A DNA stretch of 12,562 nt, from assembly GCA_937864275.1 (NCBI GenBank), contig CALMIW010000374.1, positions 1 through 12,562 of the forward strand. Direction: 5' to 3'. Source of the stretch: an uncultured Dehalococcoidia bacterium (GTDB lineage: Bacteria; Chloroflexota; Dehalococcoidia; Tepidiformales; Tepidiformaceae). Position numbers and translations under genes: made by a program. Of the stretch, positions 6,548 through 12,562 are shown in pieces (the first letter of the stretch is position 1; every line of letters begins with the position of its first letter). The notes under the pieces were generated by a model that was not told the DNA's origin, did not search any database, and saw nothing but the letters and a program-made list of their open reading frames with translations.

Positions 6548-7569
6548 TAGTACTTCTCCAGGTAGCCGAGGTCGAGGGCGTCGCGGACCATGTCCATCGT
6601 CTCGCGGGCGATGACGCGCATGCGCTTCGTACCCGCTTCGAGGGCGTCGCGGACCAGGGGCATGTTGGTTTCGTACTTCGCGCGGCGTTCGCGGAAGGGG
6701 TCCAGCTTGGTGTTGAGGACCTCGGTGAGGCGGTCCTTGAGGATCTTGTTCGGAAGACCCGTCTTCGCGTAGTCCTCTTTCATCTGCGCGACGGTCGCGG
6801 TGTCCGGGTCGAAGGCGTCGAGGTAGAGGAAGATGGGGTTCTCCTCCACGACACCGGGCTCGGTGGCGCCGCGGGGCGGACCGGCGTACATGCCCTTCAC
6901 CTTTTTGGTGACGGTTTCGGCGCTGTCCTTGAGGTCGATGGTGTTGCCGCGCGACTTGCTCATCTTGGCGTTGCCATCGGTGCCGACGAGGCGGGCAACC
7001 CGGCCGAGGAGGGCTTCCGGTTCGGGGAAGACCTCCTTGAAGCGGTGGTTGAAGCGCCGGGCGGTCTCCCGGGTGAGCTCGATGTGCGGCAGGTGGTCCT
7101 CGCCGACGGGGACGAGGTGCGCCCGCGGGAGGAGGATGTTCGAGACCTGCATCACCGGGTAGGTATAGAACGCGACTGGCACGGGTTTGCGCTCCTGGCC
7201 CTCCTCCGGGTTCTCCATCGCGGCCATTTCGGCTTTCAGCGTGGGGTTCCGTTCGAGCATGGAGACGGGGAGGAACCACCCGAGCCAGGTGGAGAGCTCG
7301 GCGTGTTCGGGCACGAGGCTTTCGATGACGAACGAGCTTCCTTCCGGGTCCAGGCCGACTGAGAGCCAGTCCAGCGCGACTTCCCAGACGGCATCGCGGA
7401 CGCGTTTGATGTCGTCGGCGTAGTCCGAAACCTGGTAGTCGGCGATGAGGAAGTAGGTCTCGTAGTCGTGTTGCAAGCGCACCCAGTTTTCGAGCGCGCC
7501 GGCATAGTGGCCGAGGTGGAGTGCACCAGTCGGCCGGATGCCCGTGAGGATGCGCTTGCGCTCATTCAT
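6547..7569 (-). CDS. trpS: Tryptophanyl-tRNA synthetase
   Basis: Class I synthetase that charges tRNA-Trp in the cytoplasm. The 340-residue protein has normal bacterial length. It shows the HIGH-type signature as HLGH at 18-21, within GIRPTGALHLGHY, and KMSKS at 202-206. GEDHLPHIELTRE at 156-168 is typical of TrpRS rather than TyrRS. The ATG at 7569 has GGAGG 6 bases upstream and overlaps the preceding gene stop by ATGA. It sits in the operon behind a tRNA-Trp-sensing T-box, so uncharged tRNA-Trp should raise both its charging enzyme and amino-acid synthesis. No separate promoter is evident in front of it. Confidence 0.97.
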   Translation of the reverse strand: MNERKRILTGIRPTGALHLGHYAGALENWVRLQHDYETYFLIADYQVSDYADDIKRVRDAVWEVALDWLSVGLDPEGSSFVIESLVPEHAELSTWLGWFLPVSMLERNPTLKAEMAAMENPEEGQERKPVPVAFYTYPVMQVSNILLPRAHLVPVGEDHLPHIELTRETARRFNHRFKEVFPEPEALLGRVARLVGTDGNAKMSKSRGNTIDLKDSAETVTKKVKGMYAGPPRGATEPGVVEENPIFLYLDAFDPDTATVAQMKEDYAKTGLPNKILKDRLTEVLNTKLDPFRERRAKYETNMPLVRDALEAGTKRMRVIARETMDMVRDALDLGYLEKY

Positions 7570-8018
7570 CGAGGTCCTCCAGCGTTGCGCTGCTGGCCGC
7601 CGGGGCGCGGTGGTCCGCCGGGGCCCTGTCGCATGGGTGGGCGGGGTCCGGCCTGGGCCGGGCCGCGGTCGAGCGAACGAATGTAGGCGCCAATCTGGCA
7701 CGACGCCTGGTCGACGAGGTCGATTTCGTTGCCGAAGACGCTCTCCTGTTCGTTGGTGACGGCGGCAAGCACGTGGATCCACGACTTGCACTGGGCGAGC
7801 GCGCCGCGGGCATCGCGGAGGATGCCCGCCTGGGCCGGGCCTTCGCGACCGGCTGCCTCGGCGATGAGCCCGCAGGCGACGCCTGCGAGGTCGAACGCCT
7901 TGGCCTGGGCATCGGCCGAAGCGCGGAGGTTCGAGCCGATCTTGAGGCGGCCGACGGCGGCCGCACCGGTGGTGGTGGTGTTCCACGCCTCGATCGATTG
8001 CGGGTCGCCTTCGGCCAT
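7566..8018 (-). CDS. Hypothetical helical protein with Gly/Pro/Arg-rich tail
   Basis: A 150-residue protein not recognised with confidence. Residues about 30 to 115 are predominantly helical and Ala-rich (for example AQAKAFDLAGVACGLIAEAA and a later RGALAQCKSWIHVLAAV), which could make a four-helix bundle; a distant likeness to the 23S-IVS four-helix-bundle family is possible but weak. From about 118 to the end the chain is low-complexity and disordered, made of Gly, Pro, Arg, Gln and Ala. That basic tail could bind RNA or acidic partners, but this is inference. The ATG at 8018 shares one base with the upstream stop (TGATG), and its stop overlaps the trpS start. No signal peptide or membrane segment is seen. 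Confidence 0.75.
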   Translation of the reverse strand: MAEGDPQSIEAWNTTTTGAAAVGRLKIGSNLRASADAQAKAFDLAGVACGLIAEAAGREGPAQAGILRDARGALAQCKSWIHVLAAVTNEQESVFGNEIDLVDQASCQIGAYIRSLDRGPAQAGPRPPMRQGPGGPPRPGGQQRNAGGPR

Positions 8019-8692
8019 CAGGCCGCCGCCACGTCGTAGCAGCCGTCGAGGAACGACAGCAGGCGGTCGCAGGAGGCTTCGACGGCGCGGAGGACGGCGT
8101 CTTCGTCCTCGCAGGCCATCGCGATCGATTCCATCTCGGCGCCGGCGTGGGCGATATCGGCCACGAGGTGGACCGAGAAGAACTCGAACTGCTTCGGCTC
8201 GAAGTTGTAGTGCTCGGTGAGGCCCTTGATCTTCTGCCAGGCGATTGCCGGGACCTGACCCTCGTAGGCGAAGAGCGTCCCGAGCGCCTCGGCGAGCGGC
8301 GACTCGCTGGACGTCTGCCGGAAGTGTTCGACGAGCGCCCTGGTCTCCGGGCGAAGGGTTGCCGTCTTCACTTCGGCTTCAGAAACGCCGAGGGCGGCCG
8401 CGAATTCGAGCCAGAGGGCGGGATGGTTGCGCTCGCCGTGCTCTTCGTCCCAGAGGTTGTCGAGCAGGAGCTGGCGGATCTCCGGGGACTCCGTCCGGGA
8501 GTGGATGGAGCTGAGGTAGCGCGGGAACGACGCTTCGAAGTGGTAGTACTGGCGGGCGTACTCCTGGAGCTTGGAAATGGGCAGTTCGCCCTTCGTCCAC
8601 TCCGCATAGAAGGGATGCTTCAGCATCGACTTCTCGTCCAGGACTGCCTTGATCCGGGCTTCCAGGTCCGCGCTCACGATGGCGGTGGTCAT
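8018..8692 (-). CDS. CADD-like diiron/heme-oxygenase-fold protein, candidate p-aminobenzoate synthase
   Basis: A 224-residue all-helical protein of the TenA/PqqC/CADD fold. It matches the Chlamydia trachomatis CADD protein (sequence recalled from memory) along its length, in segments such as HPFY, YLSSIHSR, LLLDNLWDEE and KIKGLTE. The six expected metal ligands are present: Glu83, His90, Glu144, His175, Asp179 and His182. So are the equivalents of the tyrosine and lysine implicated in CADD's self-sacrificing p-aminobenzoate formation (Tyr29 and Lys154, matching Y27 and K152). That family makes the folate precursor from its own side chain with O2, bypassing chorismate and PabABC. The ATG at 8692 has AAGGAGA about 8 bases upstream. 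The gene follows trpB2 after an 81-base gap with a strong hairpin and overlaps the next gene. Other redox roles within this fold remain possible. Confidence 0.88.
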   Translation of the reverse strand: MTTAIVSADLEARIKAVLDEKSMLKHPFYAEWTKGELPISKLQEYARQYYHFEASFPRYLSSIHSRTESPEIRQLLLDNLWDEEHGERNHPALWLEFAAALGVSEAEVKTATLRPETRALVEHFRQTSSESPLAEALGTLFAYEGQVPAIAWQKIKGLTEHYNFEPKQFEFFSVHLVADIAHAGAEMESIAMACEDEDAVLRAVEASCDRLLSFLDGCYDVAAA

Positions 8693-8729
8693 GGTTGTCG
8701 TCTCCTTCGCTCGTGGGTGGGGATGTTCC

Positions 8730-8763
8730 GGGAGGGGCGGGCGCCGCGGCGCCCACCCCTCCC
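8730..8763 (-). other. Strong intergenic hairpin between trpB2 and the CADD-like gene
   Basis: Two 16-base arms, 8730-8745 and 8748-8763, are complementary along their whole length. The single exception on the DNA becomes a G-U pair in the minus-strand RNA, which supports an RNA read in the operon direction. The apex is GC-only (closing to a CGCG loop). No U-run follows it, so it is not a classical terminator. It may set the ratio of trpB2 to downstream message by partial termination, RNA processing or 3'-end protection. Confidence 0.7.
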
Positions 8764-8773
8764 CATGGGATTG

Positions 8774-10129
8774 CTAGATGACGGGCAGGTGGCGCATCGC
8801 CTCCTGCACCTTCTCTACCGGGTAGTGGTCATCCACCAGGTTGCCGGAGAGGTAGTCGTCGTAGGCCTGGAGGTCGAGCAGGCCGTGGCCGCTGAGATTG
8901 AAGAGGATGACCTTCTTCTGGCCGGCTTCCTTCGCCGCGAGGGCTTCATCGATGGCGCCGCGGATGGCGTGGGAGCTTTCCGGGGCGGGGATGATGCCTT
9001 CGGTCTGGGCGAAGAGCGTCGCCGCCTCGAAGCAGGGGTTCTGCGGGTAGGCCGTCGCTTCGATGTAGCCCTCGTCGTAGAGGTGGCAAAGCATGGGCGC
9101 CATGGCGTGGTAGCGCAGGCCGCCGGCGTGGATCCCGGGGGGCATGAAGGTGTGGCCGAGGGTGTACATCTTCATGAGCGGGGTCAGTCCGGCGACGTCG
9201 CCGAAGTCGTAGCGGTACTCGCCTTTCGTGAGGCTGGGGCAGGAGGACGGCTCGACGGCGAGGAAGCGGGTGTTGGTCCGGCCTTCGAGGCGGTCGCGAA
9301 GGAAGGGGAAGAGCAGGCCGGCCGCGTTGGCCCCGCCGCCGGCGCAGCCGATGACGACGTCCGGGTATTCGCCGGCCATCTCCATCTGCTTCATCGCCTC
9401 CTGGCCGATGACGGTCTGGTGGATGAGGACGTGGTTGAGGACGCTGCCGAGGGAGTACTTGGTGTCTTCGCGCATGGCGGCGTCTTCGACGGCTTCGCTG
9501 ATGGCGATGCCGAGGGAACCCTGGCTCCCGGCGTCTTCGGCGAGGACCTGGCGGCCGGCGTTGGTGTCCTCGCTCGGGCTGGCGACGACGGAGCCGCCCC
9601 AGACGCGCATCATCGAGCGGCGGTAGGGCTTCTGCTGGTACGAGATCTTCACCATGTAGACCTTGCACTCGATATCGAAGAGCTTGCAGGCGAAGGCGAG
9701 CGACGAGCCCCACTGGCCGGCGCCGGTCTCGGTGGCGATGCGCTTCACGCCTTCCTGTTTGTTGTAATAGGCCTGGGCGACGGCGGTGTTGGGCTTGTGC
9801 GAGCCGCTCGGGGAGACGCCCTCGTACTTGTAGTAGATGTGGGCAGGAGTATCGAGCGCCTTTTCCAGGAAGGTGGCCCGGATGAGGGGGGCGGGGCGCC
9901 AGATCTTCAGGATTTCGCGCACGGGCTCGGGGATCTCGATGAAGCGTTCCGTGCTGACTTCCTGCTTGATGAGTTCCATCGGGAAGAGGGGCGCGAGCGC
10001 CTCCGGCCCGATCGGCTCATGCGTCGCCGGGTGGAGCGGCGGGGGGGGCGGGGTCTTGAGATCCGCCGCGATGTTGTACCAGTGAGTCGGGAGTTCCGAC
10101 TCGTTGAGGAAGAACTTACGCGTTGCCAT
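8774..10129 (-). CDS. trpB: Tryptophan synthase beta chain, TrpB2 type (TrpB-like PLP enzyme)
   Basis: Joins indole and serine to form Trp using pyridoxal phosphate. The 451-residue length, the PLP lysine motif GSHKPN (Lys112) and ETGAGQWG at 134-141 (TrpB1 has QHG) place it in the TrpB2 group rather than the TrpA-partnered TrpB1. GCAGGGANA around 261-269 is the phosphate-binding loop. TrpB2 enzymes are longer than TrpB1 and usually do not need TrpA. Proposed roles include indole rescue, Trp synthesis from free indole, or in some lineages serine deamination. The ATG at 10129 has GGAGG 5 bases upstream. It is the first gene behind the Trp T-box, which argues for a Trp-related role here. No trpA is in the window. 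Confidence 0.93.
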   Translation of the reverse strand: MATRKFFLNESELPTHWYNIAADLKTPPPPPLHPATHEPIGPEALAPLFPMELIKQEVSTERFIEIPEPVREILKIWRPAPLIRATFLEKALDTPAHIYYKYEGVSPSGSHKPNTAVAQAYYNKQEGVKRIATETGAGQWGSSLAFACKLFDIECKVYMVKISYQQKPYRRSMMRVWGGSVVASPSEDTNAGRQVLAEDAGSQGSLGIAISEAVEDAAMREDTKYSLGSVLNHVLIHQTVIGQEAMKQMEMAGEYPDVVIGCAGGGANAAGLLFPFLRDRLEGRTNTRFLAVEPSSCPSLTKGEYRYDFGDVAGLTPLMKMYTLGHTFMPPGIHAGGLRYHAMAPMLCHLYDEGYIEATAYPQNPCFEAATLFAQTEGIIPAPESSHAIRGAIDEALAAKEAGQKKVILFNLSGHGLLDLQAYDDYLSGNLVDDHYPVEKVQEAMRHLPVI

Positions 10130-10211
10130 GTTTGCCTCCAGGTTCCCGGATTCCCGGGCGTTCGGTGATGGTCTCCGGTTGCGGCAGCGCCGGGGTTATG
10201 GCGGAGATCAC

Positions 10212-10242
10212 AAAACCCCTCGCCGTCAAAGGACGAGGGGTT
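10212..10242 (-). terminator. Intrinsic terminator of the T-box leader
   Basis: AACCCCTCG at 10242-10234 pairs perfectly with CGAGGGGTT at 10222-10214 (9 bp, extendable by a G-U and a C-G pair). The hairpin is followed by a short T run (10215-10212). Its 5' arm begins right after the T-box sequence, so forming the antiterminator would disrupt it. This is the switch point of transcription attenuation upstream of trpB2. Confidence 0.9.
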
Positions 10243-10505
10243 CTCGTGGTGCCACCTTTGTTCCTTCGCGGCTTGCGCCGAGAAGGCCCTTTTCAGCCGC
10301 CACGGCAAGCCGTGAGGGCCCTGGCTGTGATAACGGTGCCACTCCGCCTGACCCTACTGCGCCCTGCATGGAAACGGACGGTTCGGATTCGGTGCTCCCG
10401 GGCCCATTCACCTGTCGCGCGGCCACCGGTTCTCAGCAATCCCGGCTCTCTGGAGGCCCGCCTGACCGGCTACTCTTCCCGATCAACGCAGAATTCTTCA
10501 GTTGA
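10212..10505 (-). promoter_or_regulatory. Tryptophan T-box riboswitch leader
   Basis: All main T-box parts are visible on the minus strand. Stem I runs from about 10494 to 10387. It has the AAGAGUA side of the specifier loop at 10477-10471, an AGAGAG element near 10451-10446 and GCUG at 10437-10434. The 3' side reads GAA (10409-10407), UGG specifier (10406-10404), then G, and CCCG (10402-10399) pairs with CGGG (10481-10478). The upper stem pairs GCC, GUC and GCGG of 10470-10458 with CCGC, GAC and GGU of 10422-10410. AGUAGG at 10358-10353 and CCGUUAUC at 10336-10329 are the stem II/III-region boxes. The T-box AAGGUGGCACCACG is at 10258-10245; its UGGC reads a discriminator G, which tRNA-Trp has. 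Uncharged tRNA-Trp should favour the antiterminator over the terminator and switch on trpB2 and the genes behind it. Confidence 0.93.
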
Positions 10506-10511
10506 GCCATC

Positions 10512-10541
10512 AAGGTATGAGCGAGGGGAGGGGGTTGTCAA
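10512..10541 (-). promoter_or_regulatory. Putative sigma-70-type promoter of the trp operon
   Basis: A perfect TTGACA (10541-10536) is followed after 18 bases by TACCTT (10517-10512), a weaker -10 hexamer. Transcription would begin near 10505, a few bases before T-box stem I. It lies just after the stop of the upstream alpha/beta hydrolase gene, so the operon appears to have its own start. Confidence 0.65.
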
Positions 10542-10562
10542 CGGTCGCCGCGGAGCCGCGAT

Positions 10563-11405
10563 TTAGCCGGCCAGGAACTCATCGAGCGCTCTGACCGCCA
10601 CCGGTTCGGTCAGCACCGGTGCGTGGCCGACGCCCGGGACCTCCACCAGCCGCCCGTTCGGGAGCGTCTCGACCATGCGCTGGGCGATCGGCGAGCTGAG
10701 GACATCGCTCAGCGCGCCCCGGAGGACGAGGACGGGACAGGCCATGGCCTTGAGCGCTTCCCACTGGTCCATCGAGGCGGCGGGCGCGGCGCCGGACCGC
10801 ACGGCGGGGTCCATCTTCCAGACGTAGACGCCGGTGTCGCTTTTGCGGACGTTGTAGCGCGCGAAATCGGCGATCTGGTCTTCGGCCAGGTGCTCCACCA
10901 TCGGTGCGTAGTGTTCCTTGTAGTAGCGGATGACGGCCTTCATGTCGGCAAACATCTCCGGGGCGCCGCCAACGTAGGAGAGGATGCGCTTCAGCCCCTC
11001 CGGGTCGATCTCCGGGCCGACGTCGTTCAGGACGACGCGGTCGACCCGCTCGGGGAAGCGCGGCGCGTAGTTCAGGGAGATGAGGCCGCCCATGGATGTG
11101 CCGACGAGGGCGAAGTGCTGGAGTCCGAGGGCCTCGCGGACGGCTTCGAGGTCGGCGACGTAGGTATCGACGCCGTAGCCGTTGGGCGGGCCCCAGGCGC
11201 TCTCTCCACGGCCGCGGACGTCGAGGCAGTAGACGTGGTACTTCGTCGCCAGGTGGTTGGCGATGCCGTCGAAGACGTGGGCCTGCCCGGCCAGGCCGTG
11301 GATCATCATCACCACCGGCGAGCCGGGGGTGCCGCGCGCGATCAGGTGGTGCCGAAGGCCGTTTGCCTCGACGAAGATGTCGCGGACGGGGTGGGTGGTC
11401 GGCAT
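10563..11405 (-). CDS. Alpha/beta hydrolase
   Basis: A 280-residue soluble alpha/beta hydrolase of the kind that includes enol-lactonases, esterases and C-C hydrolases. The oxyanion motif HGLAG is at 36-40, the nucleophile Ser104 in GTSMGG, the acid Asp234 in GALSD and the catalytic His261 in GVGHAP. LDVRGRGES at 61-69 is the usual conserved loop. A cap region (about 130-215) lies between strands 6 and 7. The substrate cannot be inferred. The ATG at 11405 is preceded by GAGGG about 8 bases upstream. It stands between the DUF2203 gene and the trp promoter and is probably not part of the T-box-controlled unit. No clear terminator follows it. Confidence 0.9.
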   Translation of the reverse strand: MPTTHPVRDIFVEANGLRHHLIARGTPGSPVVMMIHGLAGQAHVFDGIANHLATKYHVYCLDVRGRGESAWGPPNGYGVDTYVADLEAVREALGLQHFALVGTSMGGLISLNYAPRFPERVDRVVLNDVGPEIDPEGLKRILSYVGGAPEMFADMKAVIRYYKEHYAPMVEHLAEDQIADFARYNVRKSDTGVYVWKMDPAVRSGAAPAASMDQWEALKAMACPVLVLRGALSDVLSSPIAQRMVETLPNGRLVEVPGVGHAPVLTEPVAVRALDEFLAG

Positions 11406-11434
11406 TGGCTGGCCCTCACAGCGAGATTCGGCGG

Positions 11435-11440
11435 ATTGTA
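11435..11440 (-). promoter_or_regulatory. Possible -10 element for the alpha/beta hydrolase gene
   Basis: TACAAT, a good -10 match, sits in the 63-base gap between the DUF2203 gene and the hydrolase start, about 30 bases upstream of the ATG. The expected -35 position holds only a weak CTTTCC-like sequence, so the call is tentative. Confidence 0.4.
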
Positions 11441-11468
11441 GCGAATCGCCGCCGCCGGGAAAGGGCGG

Positions 11469-11864
11469 CTAGATCGGCTGGCGCCCCGCGAAACCGGCGC
11501 TCAGTTCGTGCCAGAAGCCGATCGTGGACTCGCCGAGGATGAAGCAGAGATAGACGGTGCGGCCTTCGCGTTCGTGGAAGAAGTCGATGAGGCCCGTCTC
11601 CGGGTCCTTGATTTCGATGCCCCAGCGATCGAGGCGGGAAGCGGCCTGCTGCAGCTTCTGGTTGAGCTGTTCGATGCGATTGTCGCCGCCTCCCTTGTCG
11701 AACGGGTCGGCGAGGAGGTGGCCGTCGGCGGAGGCGCCGCGCGCATGGGCGGAAACGGCCGCCTGCACCGTCCGCAATTCGAGGAACGCATCGCGGAGCG
11801 ACTCCAGCACCGGGATGACCTCCGGCAGCAGTCGCTCTGCTTCCTCCAGCGTGTACAGCCGCAT
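11469..11864 (-). CDS. DUF2203 family protein
   Basis: A 131-residue protein with the layout of the DUF2203 family. The N-terminus YTLEEAERLLPE is followed by a long charged helical region (to about residue 80). The C-terminus carries IKDPETGLIDFFHEREGR, VYLCFILGE and FWHELSAGFAGRQP, which are the family's strongest features. The function of the family is not known. It follows the glgC stop almost directly (TGAGATG), with no clear ribosome binding site, so its translation is probably coupled to glgC. No signal peptide or membrane segment is seen. Confidence 0.9.
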   Translation of the reverse strand: MRLYTLEEAERLLPEVIPVLESLRDAFLELRTVQAAVSAHARGASADGHLLADPFDKGGGDNRIEQLNQKLQQAASRLDRWGIEIKDPETGLIDFFHEREGRTVYLCFILGESTIGFWHELSAGFAGRQPI

Positions 11865-11865
11865 C

Positions 11866-12562
11866 TCAGACGAAGAGGTGCAGGGGCATCGTGGTTGGGT
11901 GGACGGAGGCGCCAGCTTCGAGCGCTGCCCGGTCGGCGAGTTCGTCGTGGACGCCTGGCCCGATGACGACGTTGCGGCCGACCGTCATGCCGGAAGGGAT
12001 GGTGACGCGCTTGCCGATGACGTTGATGCCGGTGTTCACGATGTCGGGGCGTTCGTAGTTGGCGACGGAGGAATCGCCTTCACCGACGACGCTCCCGCGG
12101 CCGACGGTGACCTCCTTGTCGAGGATGGAGCGGTCCACCACCGCGCCGGCCCGGATGATGCAGCGGTGCTGGACGATGGAGTCGCGGACGACGGCGCCTT
12201 CTTCGACGACGACGCCCGGCGAGATGACCGAGCGGATGACTTCGCCGTTGATGTTCGCGGCCGGCGAGATGAGCGAGTCGCGGACGACCGCGCTCCGGCC
12301 GAAGCGGGCGGGCGGCGTGATCGCGCCGGCGGTGCGGAGCTTCAGTTCCGGGTCTTCGAAGTTCATCGGCGGTATGGGCGCGAGCAAATCCATGTGCGAC
12401 GTCCAGTACGACTCGATCGTGCCGACATCGCGCCAGTAGGACTGGTACTGGTAGCCGAACACGCGGTGCGACTGGAAGATGCGGGGGATGATGTCCCTGC
12501 CGAAGTCGTGTGCGCTGTTGTCGCCGAGGTCGGCGTCGGCCTGGAGTTGCTCGACGAGCACG
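11866..12562 (-). CDS. glgC: Glucose-1-phosphate adenylyltransferase, C-terminal part (5' end outside window)
   Basis: Makes ADP-glucose from glucose-1-phosphate and ATP for glycogen synthesis. Only the last 231 or so residues are seen, because the gene enters from the right edge. The first part holds the end of the nucleotidyltransferase domain, including HDFGRDIIPRI and YWRDVGTIESYW, which are diagnostic of GlgC. The rest is a left-handed beta-helix of hexapeptide repeats (for example GEVIRSVISPGVVVEEGAVV, then VGRGSVVGEG), as is normal for the regulatory C-terminus. The chain ends in LHLFV. A GlgD-like paralogue or another hexapeptide nucleotidyltransferase is less likely given the YWRDVGT motif. 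Confidence 0.93.
   Translation of the reverse strand, partial: VLVEQLQADADLGDNSAHDFGRDIIPRIFQSHRVFGYQYQSYWRDVGTIESYWTSHMDLLAPIPPMNFEDPELKLRTAGAITPPARFGRSAVVRDSLISPAANINGEVIRSVISPGVVVEEGAVVRDSIVQHRCIIRAGAVVDRSILDKEVTVGRGSVVGEGDSSVANYERPDIVNTGINVIGKRVTIPSGMTVGRNVVIGPGVHDELADRAALEAGASVHPTTMPLHLFV

Noticed and set aside
4529..6550. Long plus-strand open frame of 673 codons opposite trpE and the Nudix genes
   Set aside because: It is antisense to clearly recognised genes, is rich in Gly, Ala, Asp, Val and Arg, has no family motifs, and arises from GC-rich codon bias on the other strand.
8147..10168. Long plus-strand open frame of 673 codons opposite trpB2 and the CADD-like gene
   Set aside because: Antisense shadow of two well-identified enzymes; no recognisable domain or ribosome binding site.
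10384..10390. GAA-UCC-G on the minus strand as the T-box specifier, which would mean serine
   Set aside because: The upper stem and the CGGG/CCCG closing pair fit only if the loop uses GAA-UGG-G at 10409-10403. The first four bases of this segment (GAAU, 10390-10387) instead pair with AUUC at the base of stem I.
10544..10562. Possible terminator after the alpha/beta hydrolase gene
   Set aside because: Only a 4-bp CGCG/CGCG stem can form and there is no T-run; too weak to call.
1..12562. CRISPR arrays, insertion sequences, tRNA or rRNA genes, phage genes or attachment sites
   Set aside because: No repeats, transposase-like proteins, structural RNA genes or phage motifs were seen on either strand; the region reads as a chromosomal metabolic operon.

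Overview
This is a GC-rich bacterial window in which every supported gene lies on the minus strand, so it reads from right to left. The core is a tryptophan operon under a tRNA-Trp-sensing T-box leader. The composition, the T-box, the stand-alone TrpB2-type tryptophan synthase beta chain, a DUF2203 protein and the mix of accessory genes suggest a thermophile-like Chloroflexota or similar deep-branching Gram-positive-type lineage. That assignment is an inference without a marker gene and is of low to moderate confidence.

Right end (12562 to 10563): the C-terminal part of a glucose-1-phosphate adenylyltransferase (glgC), a tightly linked DUF2203 protein, and an alpha/beta hydrolase that probably has its own promoter. 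The 433-base gap from 10130 to 10562 is not empty. It holds a TTGACA-type promoter, a complete T-box riboswitch with a UGG (Trp) specifier and a discriminator-reading C that fits tRNA-Trp, and an intrinsic terminator.

Operon (10129 to 1): trpB2, then a strong intergenic hairpin, then a CADD-like diiron oxygenase-fold protein (candidate self-sacrificing p-aminobenzoate synthase), a 150-aa helical protein with a Gly/Pro/Arg-rich tail, trpS and trpE. Next comes an unusual four-gene block: a Nudix-fold protein, a Nudix-fold/carboxymuconolactone-decarboxylase fusion, a HAD phosphatase and a 109-aa unknown. It is followed by trpG, trpD, a 115-aa unknown and trpC, which runs off the left edge. From 8020 down to 822 nearly all genes overlap by 1 to 8 bases (ATGA, TAATG, TGATG, GTGAGTGA), so they look co-transcribed and translationally coupled.

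Together TrpE/TrpG (chorismate to anthranilate), TrpD, TrpC and TrpB2 cover most of the pathway; trpF, trpA and a canonical trpB1 are not in the window. When Trp-tRNA is uncharged, the T-box should raise both Trp synthesis and TrpRS, while TrpE keeps the residues for feedback inhibition by Trp. The most interesting points are the CADD-like gene inside a trp operon, two consecutive Nudix-fold proteins with degraded catalytic boxes (one fused to a CMD domain), and a TrpC whose conserved strand-7 Glu is replaced by Leu.
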